From assembly GCA_036927565.1 (NCBI GenBank), contig JAYESD010000002.1:220413882-220477881 (forward strand): 64,000 bases of DNA, given 5' to 3'. The position numbers and the translations under genes were made by a program. This document shows positions 11,639 through 23,300 of the stretch, in pieces. Origin of the DNA: Tuctoria greenei (Eukaryota; Streptophyta; Magnoliopsida; Poales; Poaceae). The notes under the pieces were generated by a model. That model was not told where the DNA came from and did no database searches. It was given only the letters and a program-made list of their open reading frames with translations. The first letter of the stretch is position 1; each line of letters starts with the position of its first letter.

Positions 11639-13365
11639 TGTGAGACCTATGTGTGCTGAATACATTGGCTACGACGATAGGAGTTTTGAATATCACCAAA
11701 ACACCTTTTTCAACAAGGTTTGACTCTAGGTCCGAGCTCCAGCAAGGTCCAACAATAGGTCCGACTTGTTTTGGGTAGCTCCGGCAAGGCCCGACATGCT
11801 TTGTCTAGGTCCAACTTATTTTGGCTAGGTCTGTTCCGGCACTAGGTCCGACTAAGCTTAAATCAGCACCAGCCCTAGGTCCGACTAGCTTTCGTATGCT
11901 CCAGTGCTAGGTACGACTATCTTTGGTAAGCTCCGGTGCTAGGTCCTGCTAGCTTTGGTAAGCTCCAACTCGAGATACAGTTAGTTTTGGCATGGTCCGG
12001 TGCTAGATTGCAGTAGTTCTGCTTTTATCTTGCAATGTTCCAAACTTGCTTTACACTTATGAAAAGTGTGCTTAGTATTCTTTTGCTATGTTTTTGGTGT
12101 GTTTTGGTGGTCATGGTTGATATGTTTTTGCTAAGGTTTGCAAGAAGCTTATGTGGGGTGCTCATGTAAGGTGTTGTGTTTTTGGATTAAAGAGAGTCAA
12201 GTCGAGGACTTGTGCTCGAAAGTATCGGTTGTTTTTTCATGTGCAGTGTTGCTTGAGTTCAGGACATGGCTGGTGACGGGATCCATTGAACTAGTCTTAG
12301 GGAGAAGATAAGGTTCAACAACCGAGTTTGGGAAGAATTGTGGTTGAGTTGATCGGGAGGTTGCGCAACATGTTTGAATCAAGAAAAATACACATGAAGG
12401 TAATGTGGACGTCGTTGGAAGATGTTTGCACGTGTGCAAGGAGTGCATGGACGTGGCTACATGGTTCCAAGGTGTGATGAAGAGATGTGGACGTAAATAA
12501 TCGGTCGGAAAGGTCCAACCGACTAGGTAATGGACTCAGGTTACGACTTAGTCGGGTTTGACTCAAATATTGAAAGATTTGAGTTGGTTACGATAGGATT
12601 TCGTGTGGGTAACGAAGTTGAGTTGTTTTAGGAATGTGGGATACGTTCCTAAGTTGTTTGGAAGTCTTAAGATTGCCATCTGCGTATAGAAGAGTCTTGA
12701 GCAGATATGGAAAGTTTCAGTTGAATCTGAGTAGGATTGGGTTGGCCTTAAGCCTGGTTATATAAGAAAGGGAGGCTAGAGCTCGTGGTCCACGAAATTG
12801 GGGCTGATCCTTTTGAGTTTTAATCAATCAAATTCGTAGTCTAAAGGAACTTTTGTGGCTTGTTCGTCCAACTTGTTTTCGTCAAGTCTTTCTCGTGAAG
12901 TTTTTGCACAACACTACCTTGCTTCGGTGGTTTTATCATAACTCAAGTTTTGCAGATCCAATCAATGTGATTATTTTTGGGTTGTATTCACAATATTATA
13001 TTCTATCATCTGTGAAAATTTTACGGTCATTGGATTTGTGGTTTTGGATCTACACGAGTTTTATTGCAGTGTTGCAGATCTGGTTTTTCTCAGGTAGATC
13101 AGATTGACCTTCGTTCAATCTTTCGATCTTAACATCAGTTTTTCTTGACGGATTTCATTGATTCTTGTTGTCGTGTCTTTTTGACTTGATCGTCTATAAC
13201 ATCTACCACTTTTTTTTTTAGTTGAACACATTTAGATTAGTTGCGCACACGATTTCTTTAATAGATCAATTTTCTGCCGAGGGATTTTTGTTGCTTCTGC
13301 TGAAAAAGTTGTAATCTACCATTCACCCCCCTTTGGTAGCTTTTCACGTGCTCTTCAATCCTATA
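11639..13365 (+). repeat. LTR-A copy 2, solo LTR (1,727 bp)
   Basis: It starts TGTGAGACCTATGTGTGC and ends CTCTTCAATCCTATA (terminal CA decayed to TA). It is flanked by gtcgg and gtagg, an imperfect 5-bp target duplication; the uninterrupted Athila LTR at 4242 has 'tgtggtaggaatagtg', which supports the site. It contains the same repeat block (about 11710-12000), the TATA box at 12759-12766, and no coding region. Same orientation as copies 1 and 3. Confidence 0.88.
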
Positions 13366-13454
13366 GTAGGAGTAGTATTTTATGATTATGCTATATCGTT
13401 CTCATTATATCATCATAAGCCCTACAAAACCCCACCATAGTCTAATTAGCTATG
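13366..13454 (+). repeat. Athila 5' LTR, piece 3 of 4
   Basis: An 89-bp sliver equivalent to about 4250-4340 of the intact LTR ('tatcatcataagcc' and 'accatagtctaa'). It ends with ctatg (13450-13454), the left target-site copy of LTR-A copy 3. Confidence 0.85.
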
Positions 13455-14303
13455 TGTGAGACCTATGTGTGCGGAATACATTGGCTTTGATGATAAAATT
13501 TTTTAATTCTACTAAAACACCTTTATCATCAAGGTCCGACTCTAGGTCCGAGCTCCAGCAAGGTCCGACGATAGGTCCAGCTTGTTTTGGGTAGCTCTGG
13601 CAAGGTCCGACGTAAGGTTCGTCTTCTTTGTCTAGGTCCGACTAGCTTTGGTTAGCTCTGGTGCTAGGTTCGACTAGCTTTGGTTAGCTCCGGCGCTAGG
13701 TCCGACTAGCTTTTGTAAGCTCCGGCGCTTGTTCCGACTAGCTTTGGTAAGTTCTAGCGCTATGTCTTGCTAGCTTTGGTTCAAGGTCCGGTTAGCTTTG
13801 GCAAGGTTCGGAGCTTGATCGCAGTGGTTCTGCTTTTAATTTGCAATGTTTTGAACTTGCTTTCTGGATTATAGAAAGTTTGCTTAGTTTTCTTTTAATA
13901 ATATTTTGGTTTGTTTTGGTTGTTATGGTTGATATCTTTTTGCTAAGGTTTGCAACATACTTATGTGAGGTGCTTACGTAAGGTGTTGTGGTTATCAGAA
14001 CTAACGAGCGTCAAGTCGAGAACTTGTGCTGGGAAGTATTGGTTGTTTATTCATGTGCAGGTGTTGCTTGAGTTCAAGACATGGCTGGTGACGAGATCCA
14101 TTGAACTAGTCTTAGGGAGAAGACGAGGTACAACAACCAAGTTCGGGAGGAATTGTGGTTGAGTTGATCAGGAGGTTGCGCAACATGTTTGAATCAAGGA
14201 CAATGCATATGAAGGTATCGTGGACGTTGTTGGAAGATGTTTGCACGTGTGCAAGGAGTCCATGGACATGGCTACATGGTTCCGAGGCGTGATGAAGAGA
14301 TGT

Positions 14304-15132
14304 TGTCGACTGTTGGAGTCGGCAGATCCCCTGACACTAAGAAAGTGTTGAAGGAGTTTGTGGTTCGGTTTGGGCGCGCGGAGACTCAAGAAGGTGAATT
14401 GCGATTGGACACGAATGACACAGCGGTTTACGTGGTTCGGGCCGCCTGAGCGTAATACCCTACTCCACGGGTGTGTGTGTGTGTATTGACTTGTGAACTT
14501 CAGGGTGTTCGAGCGTTCTCTCCCCGTGTATCGTCGGTTTGTCCTTTTATAACATAAGGACAAACCGTTACAAGTCAGCCTGGCCCGACATGTGGCCCTG
14601 GCGGTTATTAGTATTGATACACGAGATTAATTGTTGTTAATAACCCTGTAACGGCTCCGACAGTGCCGTTACAGGTGTTAAGATCGTCCGATTAATTATC
14701 ATTAACGTGGAATTAATGGTAATTAATCGGGTCTTGAAGTCTGCGGCTGTCCTTTGGAGATCCGGAGCCGTTACAACGTCTCCCAGGGGTTTTAAGCAGC
14801 TAGCTCCGACGTATGGACACGTGGCAGCTCCGGAGCTTGCTTGGGAGAAGCGGGAAGCTCCGGGGTGGCCTGGCACGTGTCAGGTCCGGAGCTTCTCTCG
14901 GTCAGGGGTTACCTCCGGAGGTGCCGTTTCAGTACCTAGCCCGGAGCTTCACCCTTGTGGGTAATAACTCTGGTCTGTCAGTACACGTGGCAACCTAGAG
15001 GTTAACCATGTTGGAGAAGCGGGTCCGGTCACGTCTGGCGAGCGGGCCCCCGAGGGTCTTCAATTTGAGTAGATGTCCTTCCCTTGAGATCGTTGTAACC
15101 TCAGGGGGTGTATGGTTTTTAGGGTACCGACA
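14304..15132 (-). repeat. Tat 3' LTR (left LTR)
   Basis: 829 bp, TGTCGACTG...GGTACCGACA on the plus strand. It contains the GT microsatellite near 14470, a perfect 12-bp inverted repeat at 14535-14546 and 14556-14567 enclosing a TATA-like sequence for the minus strand, and many CCGGAGC or GCTCCGG motifs at 14760-14950. Confidence 0.93.
14535..14567 (-). promoter_or_regulatory. TATA-like sequence in hairpin loop, Tat LTR
   Basis: Arms cggtttgtcctt and aaggacaaaccg pair perfectly over 12 bp around a 9-base loop ttataacat. On the minus strand the loop and stem edge read gttataaaagg, a good TATA box in the sense direction of the element. The same structure is at 26614-26646 in the other LTR, which drives the full-length transcript. 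Confidence 0.6.
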
Positions 15133-15663
15133 GTGGCCCCCTGGACCTACCTCCGGGGAAGGCCAACGGGATGAAGTCATTCCGCCGGAGGTGGGTCCAT
15201 ACTTGCGACTCTTGAACTGGGTCTTCAAGGGTCTTCGGAGGTGCCTTTGGCGGGGCTTTACGGTTGCGCCCCGACGCGTGGCGCACCTCAGGCGGCAGAT
15301 AAGATCTTTGACGTGCGGATCTCTCGAAATTGAAGGTCGTCGGTTCCCGATACGAAAACCGTATCGGTTCCGCGCGCCTTGTCAGTCCGCCGCCCTTGGG
15401 TTTCCCGCCTCGTGATGACAACTGTTCGCCTGGGTAAGAGCCTCGACTTGATCGTCAGGATGGTCCCGGGCCCTCTTGTCATCGGCTGGGTTGAATTCTT
15501 GAGTAGTATGCTTGACTCCCCTGCAGTTTCCATCCAAGCGTTGCGAGGGCTTACTTAAGAAGGAAAGCGCACCGTCGGGAGTTCTTTACGCTTTCCATCT
15601 GTTCTTGCGCTCAAACCCCCAACTCGTGCTTTTGCTTCTCTTCTCTCGCCTAGCTGTGCTGCG
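15133..15663 (+). other. Spacer between Tat 3' LTR and antisense gene
   Basis: 531 bp with no supported gene. On the minus strand the bases next to the LTR read ccagggggccac, a short purine-rich candidate for the polypurine tract (15133-15144). On the plus strand this is the upstream region of the antisense gene, so any promoter for that gene should be here or in the LTR; pyrimidine-rich sequence runs just before its ATG at 15600-15660. I see no clear TATA box. Confidence 0.5.
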
Positions 15664-18600
15664 ATGGAGTTGGGTCTGCGTGAGAGTCGTTTGAAGACGG
15701 AGAGCGATCTGAAGAAGGTCCGAGCCCTCATGGGGTGGTCGTCGGACTTCTTCAACCGTTCAGTCCGCGCCGGCGGGGAGCTTCCCTTTAAAAAGGAGCA
15801 CTCCGGCGAAATGGTGTACTTTTCATCGTACGCCATGGTGGGGCTGATCCCACCGTTTTCTTCCTTCTTCTTGATGCTGCTGGACTTCTATGGTCTGCAG
15901 CTATACCACCTTGGCCCTCACTCCCTCCTCCTTGTGTCCATCTTTGTCCACTTCTGCGAGATGTGGGTGGGCGTCCCTCCCTGCATCGAGCTCTTCCGCA
16001 CCTTCTTCACCGTCCAAACCACCGGCCGAAGTGACGAGTACCTTGGCTTCTACTACTTTGTGAAGCGCAAGAAGTGCCCGTTCAAGTACCTCCGGTCGTT
16101 CCCTTCCGGGAAGTGGGATGACTGGAAGAAAGATTGGGTAGTCGTCCGGGTGGAGGAGCACGAGCGGTTGGAGCTGCCAGACGGTCTGCCCGGCATTGAC
16201 ACGTCGGTGTGGAGCGAAGTTCCGGTGCTGGCGGCAGCTTTCGACCCCATCCTGTCCAGGATCCGCCAATGTGTGGAGGGAGGACTGACTCCCCAGGCGG
16301 TGTTCTGCAACTTCCTGTCCAACAGGTGGGCACCGCTGAAGAGGAGGGAGAAGCTCGCATGGGCCCTCAACAGCGTGATGGACGAGGACCGGGTCGAGAC
16401 CGGGTTGAAGTCCAGCATGGTGGGGAAGTCCTTGGAGTTTCACCTCAAGAAATTCCAGCACGGCATCGATGTTGACGGAGAGTACTTGAATCCGCCGCCG
16501 GCTTTCCTCCCCCTGAACGTGGAAGTTGAGTTCAGCAGGGAGCTCCGGCGGAAGATGCCCGCGCTTGACGACCTTGGCGTCGTCGAGAGAAGATCGACCG
16601 CCCGGTTGGCGATCCCCGGGTTGTCGGAAGGCGGCTCCGCCCCTGTCTCTCAGCCAAGAGCTGAGGTCACCGGCAAGGGCAAGGAGCTGGCGGAGGAGCC
16701 AGAGAGCCGGAAGAGGAAGCTGCGACATGCTGACGGGAGGTCCGTCGGGCTTGCTACTTCCCCGCCAGTTCCCCGTCCTCAGGAAGGAGGATCCTCCGCC
16801 GCTGTAGCGTCTGTCCCCGTGGTGGGGTCTTTTCGGAGCGCTACTGTTCCGGCGGTGGGATCCTCCCGGAGTGCGGCTGTCCCCGTGATGGGTCCCTCCG
16901 GAGGTGCCAGCTCCGGACAGGCGACTCCGGTTCGAGAAGCGGTGAGGGCCTCCAGGTCTAGGAGTTCCTCCCGATCAAGGAGAGCTCCGACCCGGGAAAC
17001 GCCCGCGGCTACGGCAAGTCCTGGGAGTCCTCCCGGAGCTCCTACGCCGACCGTGGCCAGCCCGGAACGTCCGGGAAAGAGGTTCCGCGCAAGCTGGTGC
17101 GTGAGCCTCCCAAGGTAATTTTTCTTGCTTACCTCAATTAACTTTTAATTATAGCATCTGTTTGCTCAATTTCTTCATTCTTCATCTGCAGCGTTCCCAA
17201 GAAGGGGAGTGAAGCTCCGCCCTCAGCCACAGTGTCTGAGGCTGCGAGGGCTTCTGCTCTAGCCCCGGTGCCGCCTCAGGCGGAGGCTGCGACAGCTCCG
17301 GCGCCGGCTGTCGTGGTCATGGACCTCGACTCGTCTCCAGAAGTTCCCGTGGTAGCTCCGGACCACGGGATTGAAGGTGCGCCAGCGGCACCCGCTCCGG
17401 AGGTTGAAGCTCCGGGCCCCTGTGCTGCAGAAGTAGATGCTCCGGCTGTCGAGCTGGAGGAAGTAGCGGTCCCGGCTTTAGAGCCGGAAAGTGCTGAAGC
17501 CCCGGCGGTTGAGCCGGAAGTAGCTGAAGCCCCGGCGTGCGAGCCGGAAGAAGTGGTTCCGGCAATTGAGTCGGTTACTTCCGAAGCTTCGGTCGCAGAG
17601 CCGGTAGCTATTGGAGCGCCGGCTGCGGAGCCGGTGATTGTGGAAGTGCCGGCTGCAGAGCCGGTGGTCGAAGAGGCGAGGGAGCTTGAGCCTCCCTCAG
17701 AAGAAGCGTCCCGGCCGGAGCCAGTGGAGGCGACGACGTCGATGGTACCCGTGGCGGAGCCAGAGTGCCTGAACGAAGTCGCCGGCCCCCAGCCTGAGGG
17801 GGCGAATGAAGATTTGGTGGCGGGACCTTCTTCGGTGGCGACTGAGGCCATCCCGGAGGAGTGCCCTAGCGCCTTGGAAGCTCGGGGTTCCGCTCTCGTA
17901 GAGTGGGACCCAATTTTTGTAAATGAAGAACCGCTGGAACCAGCGGAGGAGGCCCCAGAAGGTCCGGAGCCCATCTCGCTGTCGATGTCCATCGACAACG
18001 CTTGCTCCAGTCTACGCCAAGTCCAACTAGCCTTCTTCCACGACAGCAAGGTTCTTGAAGAGGAGCGCCAAACCCTTAGGAGGTGGCGTAATCGACTCCA
18101 ATTCGAGACCAAGCTGGCGCAGTCGAGGATTGCTGAGGACAAGGAATGGATCAGGCGGGAGAAGGTCCGCCTGGAGCTCTGGGGTGAGATGCTGGACGAG
18201 AGGGAGAGCATGACTCACAACCTCGACGCCCAATCCCGGGAGTACCACGACCAAGCTAAGGCTGCTAATGATGCGGCCAACGCTCGGTTCGATCAGCTCG
18301 AGGCCATCAGTACCGCACTCATCAAGCACCGAGAGGCACTTGAGGGAAGGGAAAAGCGGCTCGAGGATGAGGAGCAAAAACTCCTGGAACTACGGGACGA
18401 CGTCTTGCGACGTGAAGAAGAGCTCGCCGAGAAGACAGCTCTGGCGGACAAGGGCCTCGAGGAGCGCGCTAAAAAATTGGAAGAGCGCTGCCTCGAGGAA
18501 GAGGAGAAGACCTGGGTGCGGGGGCAAGAACTCTACGAGTACGAGTGTGCCCTCGTCGCCCGGGAGAAGAAAATAGAGGCTAGGGAGAAAGACCTGGTCG

Positions 18601-19130
18601 ACCGCCGGAACAAGATCCACCTCCGGGAGGAGGAGCTCGGAAGACTCGAAAAGCGGGTTGCTGCGAAGATTCAGCAAAACGCCAAAGAAGTTGAGCGCCT
18701 CTCCCGCGAGAATTCGGAGCTGGCGGTGGCCCGGAGGTCCCTGGAAGAGATGAAGGGCCTGAGGAAGACGGACTCCCTGCAAATTTGGGAGTTCCTGAGC
18801 AAGGCCGATGATGCGCTAGCGCCGATGGGTTTCAGCCCCTTGCTCCCGGATGATCCGGAGCCGGAGCCGGACCTTGCGTTGCAAGCGTTGAGCGCTGCGG
18901 GCAGCAAGCTCTCCAAGGTGGGCGACGTCATCGCGGACCAGTTGGAGGTCGAGGGGCAATCCCTGGCTAGGAACGTCACAGAATATGTGTTGACGTGCTA
19001 CACTAGCCGGAACCCTCGATTCCCTCTGGACCCGGTGCTTGAAGGCCCCGTTGAAGGAGAAGGCGAAGCTACCCGAGCCAGCGTGTCGGAGGTCGCCCAG
19101 AAGGTCGCCGAATTCTTCCATAGGGTCTAG
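15664..19130 (+). CDS. Antisense ORF of Tat element, transposase_28-like protein with coiled coil, one intron
   Basis: Runs opposite to gag-pol. ATG at 15664 has a favourable context (gcgATGG). Exon 1 is 15664-17114 and exon 2 is 17192-19130; joining them restores one frame of 1,129 codons without stops. Residues about 30-240 resemble the 'putative gypsy type transposon' (Transposase_28) family, with FSSYAMVGLIPPFSSFF, DFYGLQLYHLGPHS and FVHFCEMWVGVPP. Then comes a Pro/Ser/Arg-rich linker, an Ala-Glu-Pro repeat region (about 17400-17720), and a long charged coiled coil (residues about 770-1007). Tat-lineage elements are known to carry such antisense ORFs; their function is unknown. The reading frame is intact, consistent with a young element. 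Start and splice sites are predictions. Confidence 0.8.
17115..17191 (+). other. Predicted intron in antisense gene (77 bp)
   Basis: The exon 1 frame ends in a stop at 17116-17118, inside the sequence caag|gtaattttt. A U-rich 77-base stretch ends with ttcttcatctgcag|cg. GT-AG borders, a pyrimidine tract before the AG, and exact frame restoration (phase 2) across the junction all support removal. Without splicing, the second part would have to start at a non-AUG codon. Confidence 0.8.
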
Positions 19131-20378
19131 GACCATCTCTCTTAGCCTTTACTTGTATCTTCTCTTCTTCCTCAATTTTGTAATCCTTTGTCCCCAGATG
19201 TAATCTCCGGTCTTCTGATGAAATGAAATCCTCACTTTTTGCGAATTTCATTTTTTTGTCTTCAACATCTTTGTCTTCACTTGGCCCCCTGGTAGATGTG
19301 CACAGTTTGATTGTGGACATGTACCAAAAGGATATTGATTTTTGTTGAAGACAGATTTGCTTTGAACTCGTATAGTTTAGGTCCGAAGTTTTCGATAGTG
19401 AAGGTCCCTTGAAGTCGTCGGAGCTTAGAAGCTCCGGCATTGGACATCGTCGGAGCTTAGTAGCTCCGGCAATAGCCTCTACCAACACGTTGAGTGTCGA
19501 TAGTTAATACTTCAAGGTGTCGGAGCTTAGTAGCTCCGGCAATGACCCTTGCCACGCCTGGCTTGCTGGCAACAGACTCTAGTGATAGAGTCTTCTCACC
19601 ATCTTTAAGTTAATGCCGGTGGGAGTCGGAGCTTGGTTAACTCCGGTTTTTCTCCATCAATATTGGGTTTATTTTTCCTGCACACTTAAGCCAAGAAAAA
19701 CAGTAAAATTCGTTCCTTATCTATAACTTCGTCGCGGCTTACGGTTCTCAAGAGAATTTCAAGTTGAACACGATTTTTAGTACAATTGGATGAATTGTCT
19801 TTTCTTTTAGATCCAATTGTCCATGGACCCACCTTACTTTGGCCTGCCGGAATATAGGTAGAGTGGCGTACTTAGGGTGCTTGACCAGGCTAAGTCGATA
19901 GCGCACTCCGGCCCTAGAATGGCTTGGCGGCTTTCAGGCGAGTTAGCCACAGACGATATTTAAATCTAAAAAATCCGACAATTCAACTCGAATCGTACGT
20001 AAATCGGTCTAACTAGAATTTCTTAAGAATTGCACGTTTCTGTTATAGACAAGAAAGAGAAAAATAAAAATGTCGAGCCTTATGCAAAAATGAATGCACG
20101 TGGAGTCTATTTCACATGAAGATGTCTTTCATTATAGGTCCGGGGTACATGGGAAACAAGTACACTCTTAGGGTACGGAACCAGGCTAAGTGTGTTCGGT
20201 TTCTCGTTTAACCCAGGGTAGTTAGCTACACTTCTAGTCCGGAGACTGTATCAAGTGTTGCATGAGCTTTCCAAACCTTTCGGGAAAGGTCCGGCTGCTC
20301 TCCCGGAGGAACTACCCGACTCTGTACAATGACTCTATAACATACACTTCATGTTACTTAAGACTCACCTCCGTGGAA
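19131..20378. other. Tat spacer between antisense gene and pol, hairpin repeats
   Basis: 1.25 kb between the convergent ends of the antisense gene and pol, with no coding region. It must hold the 3' ends of both transcripts: an 'aatgaaatgaaatcc' stretch near 19221 could help end the antisense transcript. Three perfect or near-perfect short palindromes of the type CGGAGCT-tag-AGCTCCG occur at 19419-19437, 19451-19469 and 19521-19539, with a decayed fourth near 19626. The region is AT-richer from 19670 to 20150. Confidence 0.7.
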
Positions 20379-23300
20379 TTAAGTGTAGAACTTACGGAGG
20401 TGCTCGATGTTCCAAGGATTTGGGAGAGGTGTCCCATCCTCGGTAGCCAAGCGAACGCTTCCGGGACGGGATACTTTGATCACTCGGAAGGGTCCTTCCC
20501 AGCTGGGGGAGAGTTTGTTTTGCCCTTCTCTGGATAGTATTCTCCGTAACACCAGATCGCCTTCCTCGAGCTGTCGGTTGTGTACATGCCGCTGATGATA
20601 GCGCCGTAGAGCTTGGCGGTATCGGGCATTCCGAACAGCTGCTTGGCACCTTCCCTCCTCGAGGAGGTCTAGGTCTTCACGCCGGAGCTGGTCCTGCGCG
20701 GCTTCGTCGAAGGTCCGGACTCGGAGGGAACCCAAGGTGATTTCCGGAGGAAGGATCGCTTCAGCTCCGTACACCAGGAAGAAGGGTGTTTCTCCGGTTG
20801 CCCGACTTGGAGAAGTCCTGTTAGCCCATAGAGTGGGCGGAAGCTCTTCGATCCAATTAGCTCCGTGCTTTTTCAAACGCTCATAAGTGCGCGTTTTGAG
20901 TCCTTTAAGGATCTCTGCGTTTGCTCTCTCGGCTTGTCCATTGCTGGCAGGATGAGCTACGGAAGCGTAGCAAACTTGTATGCCGAGGTCTTCGCAATAT
21001 CCTTGAAATGCGGAGCTTGTGAACTGAGTCCCATTATCAGTGATGATCTTATTTGGGACTCCGAATCTGCTCACGATAGATTGTAGAAAATTGATTGCAG
21101 ATTGTTTGTTGATCGTCACAACAGGAGTAGCTTCCGGCCACTTGGTGAACTTGTCGATGGCGACGTACAGGAACTTGTAACCTCCGACAGCTCTTGGGAA
21201 GGGTCCCAAGATGTCCATCCCCCACACAGCGAAAGGCCACGTAGGAGGTATCATTTGTAAGGGCTGAGCAGGTGTATGAATTTGCTTTGCATGAAATTGG
21301 CATGCTTTGCATTTCTTCACTAGCTCAGTAGCATCCTGGAGCGCTGTAGGCCAGTAGAAGCCGTGCCGAAAGGCTTTTCCGACCAGCGTGCGGGAAGACG
21401 CGTGGTTCCCACACTCACCTCCATGGATTTCTGCGAGGAGCTCGCAGCCTTCTTCCCTTGTGATGCACCGCATTAGGATGCCGTTGGCACCGCGCCGGTA
21501 GAGATCCCCTTCTACCAACGTGTATCTTTTAGCCAATCTGACTACCCGGTCAGCGGATACATCATCGTCAGGAAGGATGTTGTCTTTCAAGTAGTTCCGG
21601 ATCTCTGAGATCCATGCATCGGAACTAACTTGAGCATTTGAGTCTTGCGTGCTGGGTTGCTCGGAGCTTCCGGCAGCACCTACGACCCTTGATGGCTGCC
21701 ATGGTAACAGGGCCATCGGGACCGTCAGCTTCAGGATGCTGATCTCGCCCCCTTCGTTCAGTTCGGCAGGCTGAACTGTGGGTTTTGACAACCTCCGGAC
21801 AAAGGTTCCGTCTGGAGCCGGAGCTCCGGTTGACGCCTTGGTCGAGAGTTCGTCAGCTTCAGCGTTGTGAGCACGCTGAACATGGTGGAGGTCTAGGACT
21901 TCGAAGTCCTTCTGAAGCCTCTGGACTTCAAGGAGATAAGCAGCCAGCTGGAGATTATTGCAGGAGCATTCACCCTTCACCTGTTTGATGACAAGTTGTG
22001 AATCTCCTTTGACCAGCAACTGCTTGACACCATATGATAGTGCCACCTTTAATCCATATATGAGTGCTTCGTACTCCGCCATGTTGTTGGTTGCCTTGAA
22101 GTCAAGGTGCACCATGTATTTCACCTTCTCCCCGGTTGGTGCGAGGAGAAGGATTCCAGCTCCGGCTCCCTGCTTCTGCATGGAGCCATCGAAGTAAAGG
22201 GTCCAGTGAGGCTTAGTGAAGGCCGGAACTTGTGGTTCCGTCTTTTGCTCGCTGGGGCCCCCAGGGTTTAATGGAGAGGGAGTCCATTCTGCCACGAAAT
22301 CTGCCAATGCTTGACTCTTGATTGCTTGTCTTGGAATGAATTCGACGTCGAATTCAGCCAGTTCCGCTGCCCACTTTGCTATATTCCCAGTTGAATTGGG
22401 ATTATGCAGGATCGCTCGAAGTGGATACGAGGTTACCACCGAGACTTTGTGAGCTTGGAAATAGTGTCGAAGCTTCCTTGAGGAAATAAGAACTGCGTAA
22501 AGCAGCTTATGCACCTCTAGGTATCGAGTCTTGGCATCATGTAACACTTCACTGATGAAGTATACTGGGCGTTGAATGGTCCGGACCCTCCCGGAGGGGT
22601 CCGGAGCTTCCTCTCCATTGATCCGGGCCCTGTCGGAGGGGTCCAGACTATCTTCGGGGACCTCCGGGTTCTGAGTGGAGGAACCCGGAGCTTCTTCAGG
22701 AATGACCTGGATCCTATCGGAAGGATCTGGGTCCTCTGAAGTGGCGTTTTGTGGGTTCAAGTCTGGGAGCTGGGACCCAGACCCGCTTTCAGGAACCTCC
22801 GGATCCTCCCGAAGGGATCTGGATTCCTGAGTATTGGGTAGTTCCGGTCTCTCCGCAACCAGAACCATACTGACGACTTCGTCAGCTGCTGAAATGTAAA
22901 GCAATAAAGGCTCACCAGGGTTCGGAGCTACCAAGACTGGTAGGGTGGTGAGGAACTGTTTCAGCTCCTGGAATGCCTTCTCTGCTTCTTCAGACCATTG
23001 GAATGGTCCGGACTTCCTTAGTAACTTGAAGAAGGGAAGTGCCCTTTCCGCCAGTCTTGAAATGAACCGGCTGAGGGCTGCTAGACATCCGGTTAATTTT
23101 TGGACGTCTTTGATGCGGGTTGGTGGCCGCATGTCTTCAATGGCTTTTATCTTCGCCAGATTAGCCTCTATGCCCCGGTGACTTACCAGGAAACCAAGAA
23201 GCTTTCCGGAACTAACCCCGAAGACGCACTTGTCTGGGTTTAGCTTCGTGCGGGTGGCCCGCAGCTTGTCGAAGACAGCCTGTAAGGTGTCCAAGAGGGA

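Noticed and set aside
15901..16728. 275-codon minus-strand frame
   Set aside because: Lies fully over the Transposase_28-like exon 1, which has recognisable family motifs; this one has none.
17276..18211. Long open frame (311 codons) on the minus strand, Ser/Gly/Ala-rich
   Set aside because: It is the shadow of the GC-rich repeats of the antisense gene exon 2; composition is low complexity and no motif is present.
17232..19130. Separate gene starting at a GTG
   Set aside because: GTG is not a usual plant nuclear start, and the frame joins exon 1 exactly through a GT-AG intron.
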